Shown: piece after piece, positions 62,363 to 64,000 of the stretch | Layout: the number at the start of each line of letters is the position of its first letter | How positions within the stretch are numbered: the stretch's first letter is position 1 | Source of the DNA: Stratiolaelaps scimitus | Lineage: Eukaryota; Arthropoda; Arachnida; Mesostigmata; Laelapidae | NCBI GenBank assembly: GCA_019614645.1 | Contig: JABWDB010000009.1 | Span: 9,157,501 to 9,221,500 of the forward strand | Direction of reading: 5' to 3' | Length of the DNA: 64,000 bases | Notes under the pieces: generated by a model | The model's input: only the letters and a program-made list of their open reading frames with translations | The model's database searches: none | Told to the model about the DNA's origin: nothing | Made by a program: the position numbers and the translations under genes

Positions 62363-63477
62363 TAGTTGTAAGAGTAGTGGTGTTCTTGACATTTGCGTTT
62401 CTTCTTAAACGATTCCTCTACGTCAGACTACTTTCATATTGTCGTCATACACTCGAAATCTAGAAGCTCTACGATAGCAACATGTGCCGTATTCCGAGCG
62501 TTAATCGTTCGCTGTTGGCTCATTAGAAGACGAGTGAAAGATTCAAGCCCAACTCGCGAGTATCTCTTTTGGCATCGAATCTGGTGGTGGACTCTTCATT
62601 TCGGGTCAATTCGCAAAGAACAGCAAGATACTCGCATGTCATATAACAGATAGGTTCTATGTCACTTCTACGCTTGATTGCGACAACTGCAATCGAGCGT
62701 GTGTAAGGAGATTGAGGACAATGTATCAGCAGCTAGTCAACATGGTGTCGCGCGCCGCCGATCGGAATTAATAACAACAATGCTAGTCGGGCTCGAGAGC
62801 GCGAGATGACGGCCTTGTCAGCTGTCTATGTGCTGTCGACAGATATGGTTTAAGAGCGAATCATATGTGAGTGTTCATTTCCTGTTAGGGATGACGGCAA
62901 AATGGGAATCTGTTATAAAACAGATGGAGAGGGAAGCTACTACCGTTGGTTAGTTCTTCCTGAGGCTGTTGAAAGAAGCTGTCGCCCCACTGCTTGGGGC
63001 GTTTGTGGTCTGTTGACGTCAGAGACCCCCCCTGGGCATCCTTGCAAAGGTCTGTCAACATTAAAGCCTCATAGCTTGAACGGTGGCGACATGAGCAAGC
63101 CTATACGGAGAACGATAGTGTAACAATAACACCACCAACATGAACCCGGTTGTTCTATCGCATCGATAGACAACGTCGAAGCGATCGCCAACTCAAAGGC
63201 CACGGGCAGGCTTCAGCAGATCTCGAGCCGCGAAGGTATCAACCTGGCAGGACAAACGCAATCATATAGGCTTTTGCAATAGGTGGCCGCAACATGCAGC
63301 TGCCTCCGTTCGGAAATATGAGTTGGCGACTGTATGCGCAGCGAGCCGAACACATATATTCACGTATTGCGAAAGACGTACAGTATTTCGAGAGTGCTCA
63401 TATTGGATCTTAACTCCCGGAGACATTTCATACACGTCGCCAAATCTTCTACACAGTGATCTATTCGATGTAACATC

Positions 63478-63545
63478 AAAAATCGAACCCTAGATGTCCG
63501 TAATTAGCGTACGCTCAACAGGGCAGAATTTGAATGCTCCGCGCG
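63478..63545 (-). repeat. tRNA-like sequence near the window end
   Basis: Minus strand: GAGCATTCAAATTCTGCC, followed by CTAGGGTTCGATT as a B-box-like motif. The head resembles the SINE copies but the body does not follow, so the family is uncertain. Confidence 0.3.
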
Positions 63546-64000
63546 CACCGTTATTAGGACGATCAAGCAAGCAGAACGCTGTTGTCTTTTTCACGAAATG
63601 TGTAAGGAGAGTCAGAGAGAGAAATTGAGTATAATATACATCACAGACAGTTGGTGTTCTCAACGGAACGAGTTAGTAAGCTCAATAACGTTTGGCGCAC
63701 AAGGGTTAGATGGGAATTCACGGGAATGGCAGACATCCTGCTGATCGCCTCCGTCAACAGTGGCCACAATAGCATTTCCAATTTAAGGTGCCATTGAAAT
63801 ATATCATAATATATCTATGATTTCATGGACACCACGCAGTGAAATTTTCTTCGCTGTTCATTTGCTATTACAGAAGCTCACTCGACAAAACATCACTGGG
63901 TGAAAATTCATCCTGGTCGAGCCTTCTCATCGCTACACCTATTGATTGCCAACGAGTCGAGTTTCGAGAAGTGGAAAATATGTTCGAACCATTTTGCAAG

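Larger units (their letters stand above)
60083..64000. other. Gene-poor region at window end
   Basis: Microsatellite at 61.8 kb, SINE copy D and a tRNA-like sequence at 63.5 kb. A frame starting with ATG at 61246, with ATGGCCGC (a YY1-like motif) at its start, is open for only about 37 codons. No supported gene. Confidence 0.5.

Overview
This window is animal nuclear DNA. Its coding exons are split by short introns with GT/AG borders. It also has many (TA)n and (GA)n microsatellites, tRNA-derived short repeats and long gene-poor stretches, with no bacterial operons. The CCT2 protein is invertebrate-like. I suspect an arthropod, possibly a mite or other chelicerate, but that is an inference from the general look and is not proven.

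Layout: 1 to about 23.7 kb is gene-poor, GC-variable sequence with microsatellites and copies of a tRNA-derived SINE. From 23.7 to 49.25 kb is a gene island. (1) A short acidic, serine/threonine-rich gene on the plus strand (23743-24952), whose intron holds a poly-G run followed by about 507 bases with no cytosine. (2) The chaperonin subunit gene CCT2 on the minus strand (26805-29355), two exons, apparently complete. (3) Starting about 1 kb away on the opposite strand, a 15-exon gene (30382-43114) encoding about 2,231 residues. It looks like the centrosomal protein CEP350 at its C-terminus and in an internal basic motif, but I see no CAP-Gly domain. (4) A weaker three-exon plus-strand model (45572-46465). 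(5) The 3' end of a coiled-coil protein on the minus strand (49247-47175), whose 5' exons I could not find. From 49.25 kb to the end the window is again gene-poor, with more SINE copies, microsatellites and one possible small secreted ORF.

The genes do not form a pathway. CCT2 is a cytosolic folding-machine subunit that helps fold tubulin and actin. CEP350 in vertebrates anchors microtubules at the centrosome. Their divergent starts share roughly 1 kb of DNA that may hold both promoters.

The oddest signal is the cytosine-free block at 24019-24525. It is either an assembly or base-calling artefact or an extreme strand asymmetry. Second are a 13-bp perfect inverted repeat enclosing about 117 bp of (TA)n in a CEP350 intron, and a tRNA-derived SINE family with at least five copies here. 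No CRISPR array, rRNA gene, intact tRNA gene or recognisable transposase or reverse transcriptase was seen.
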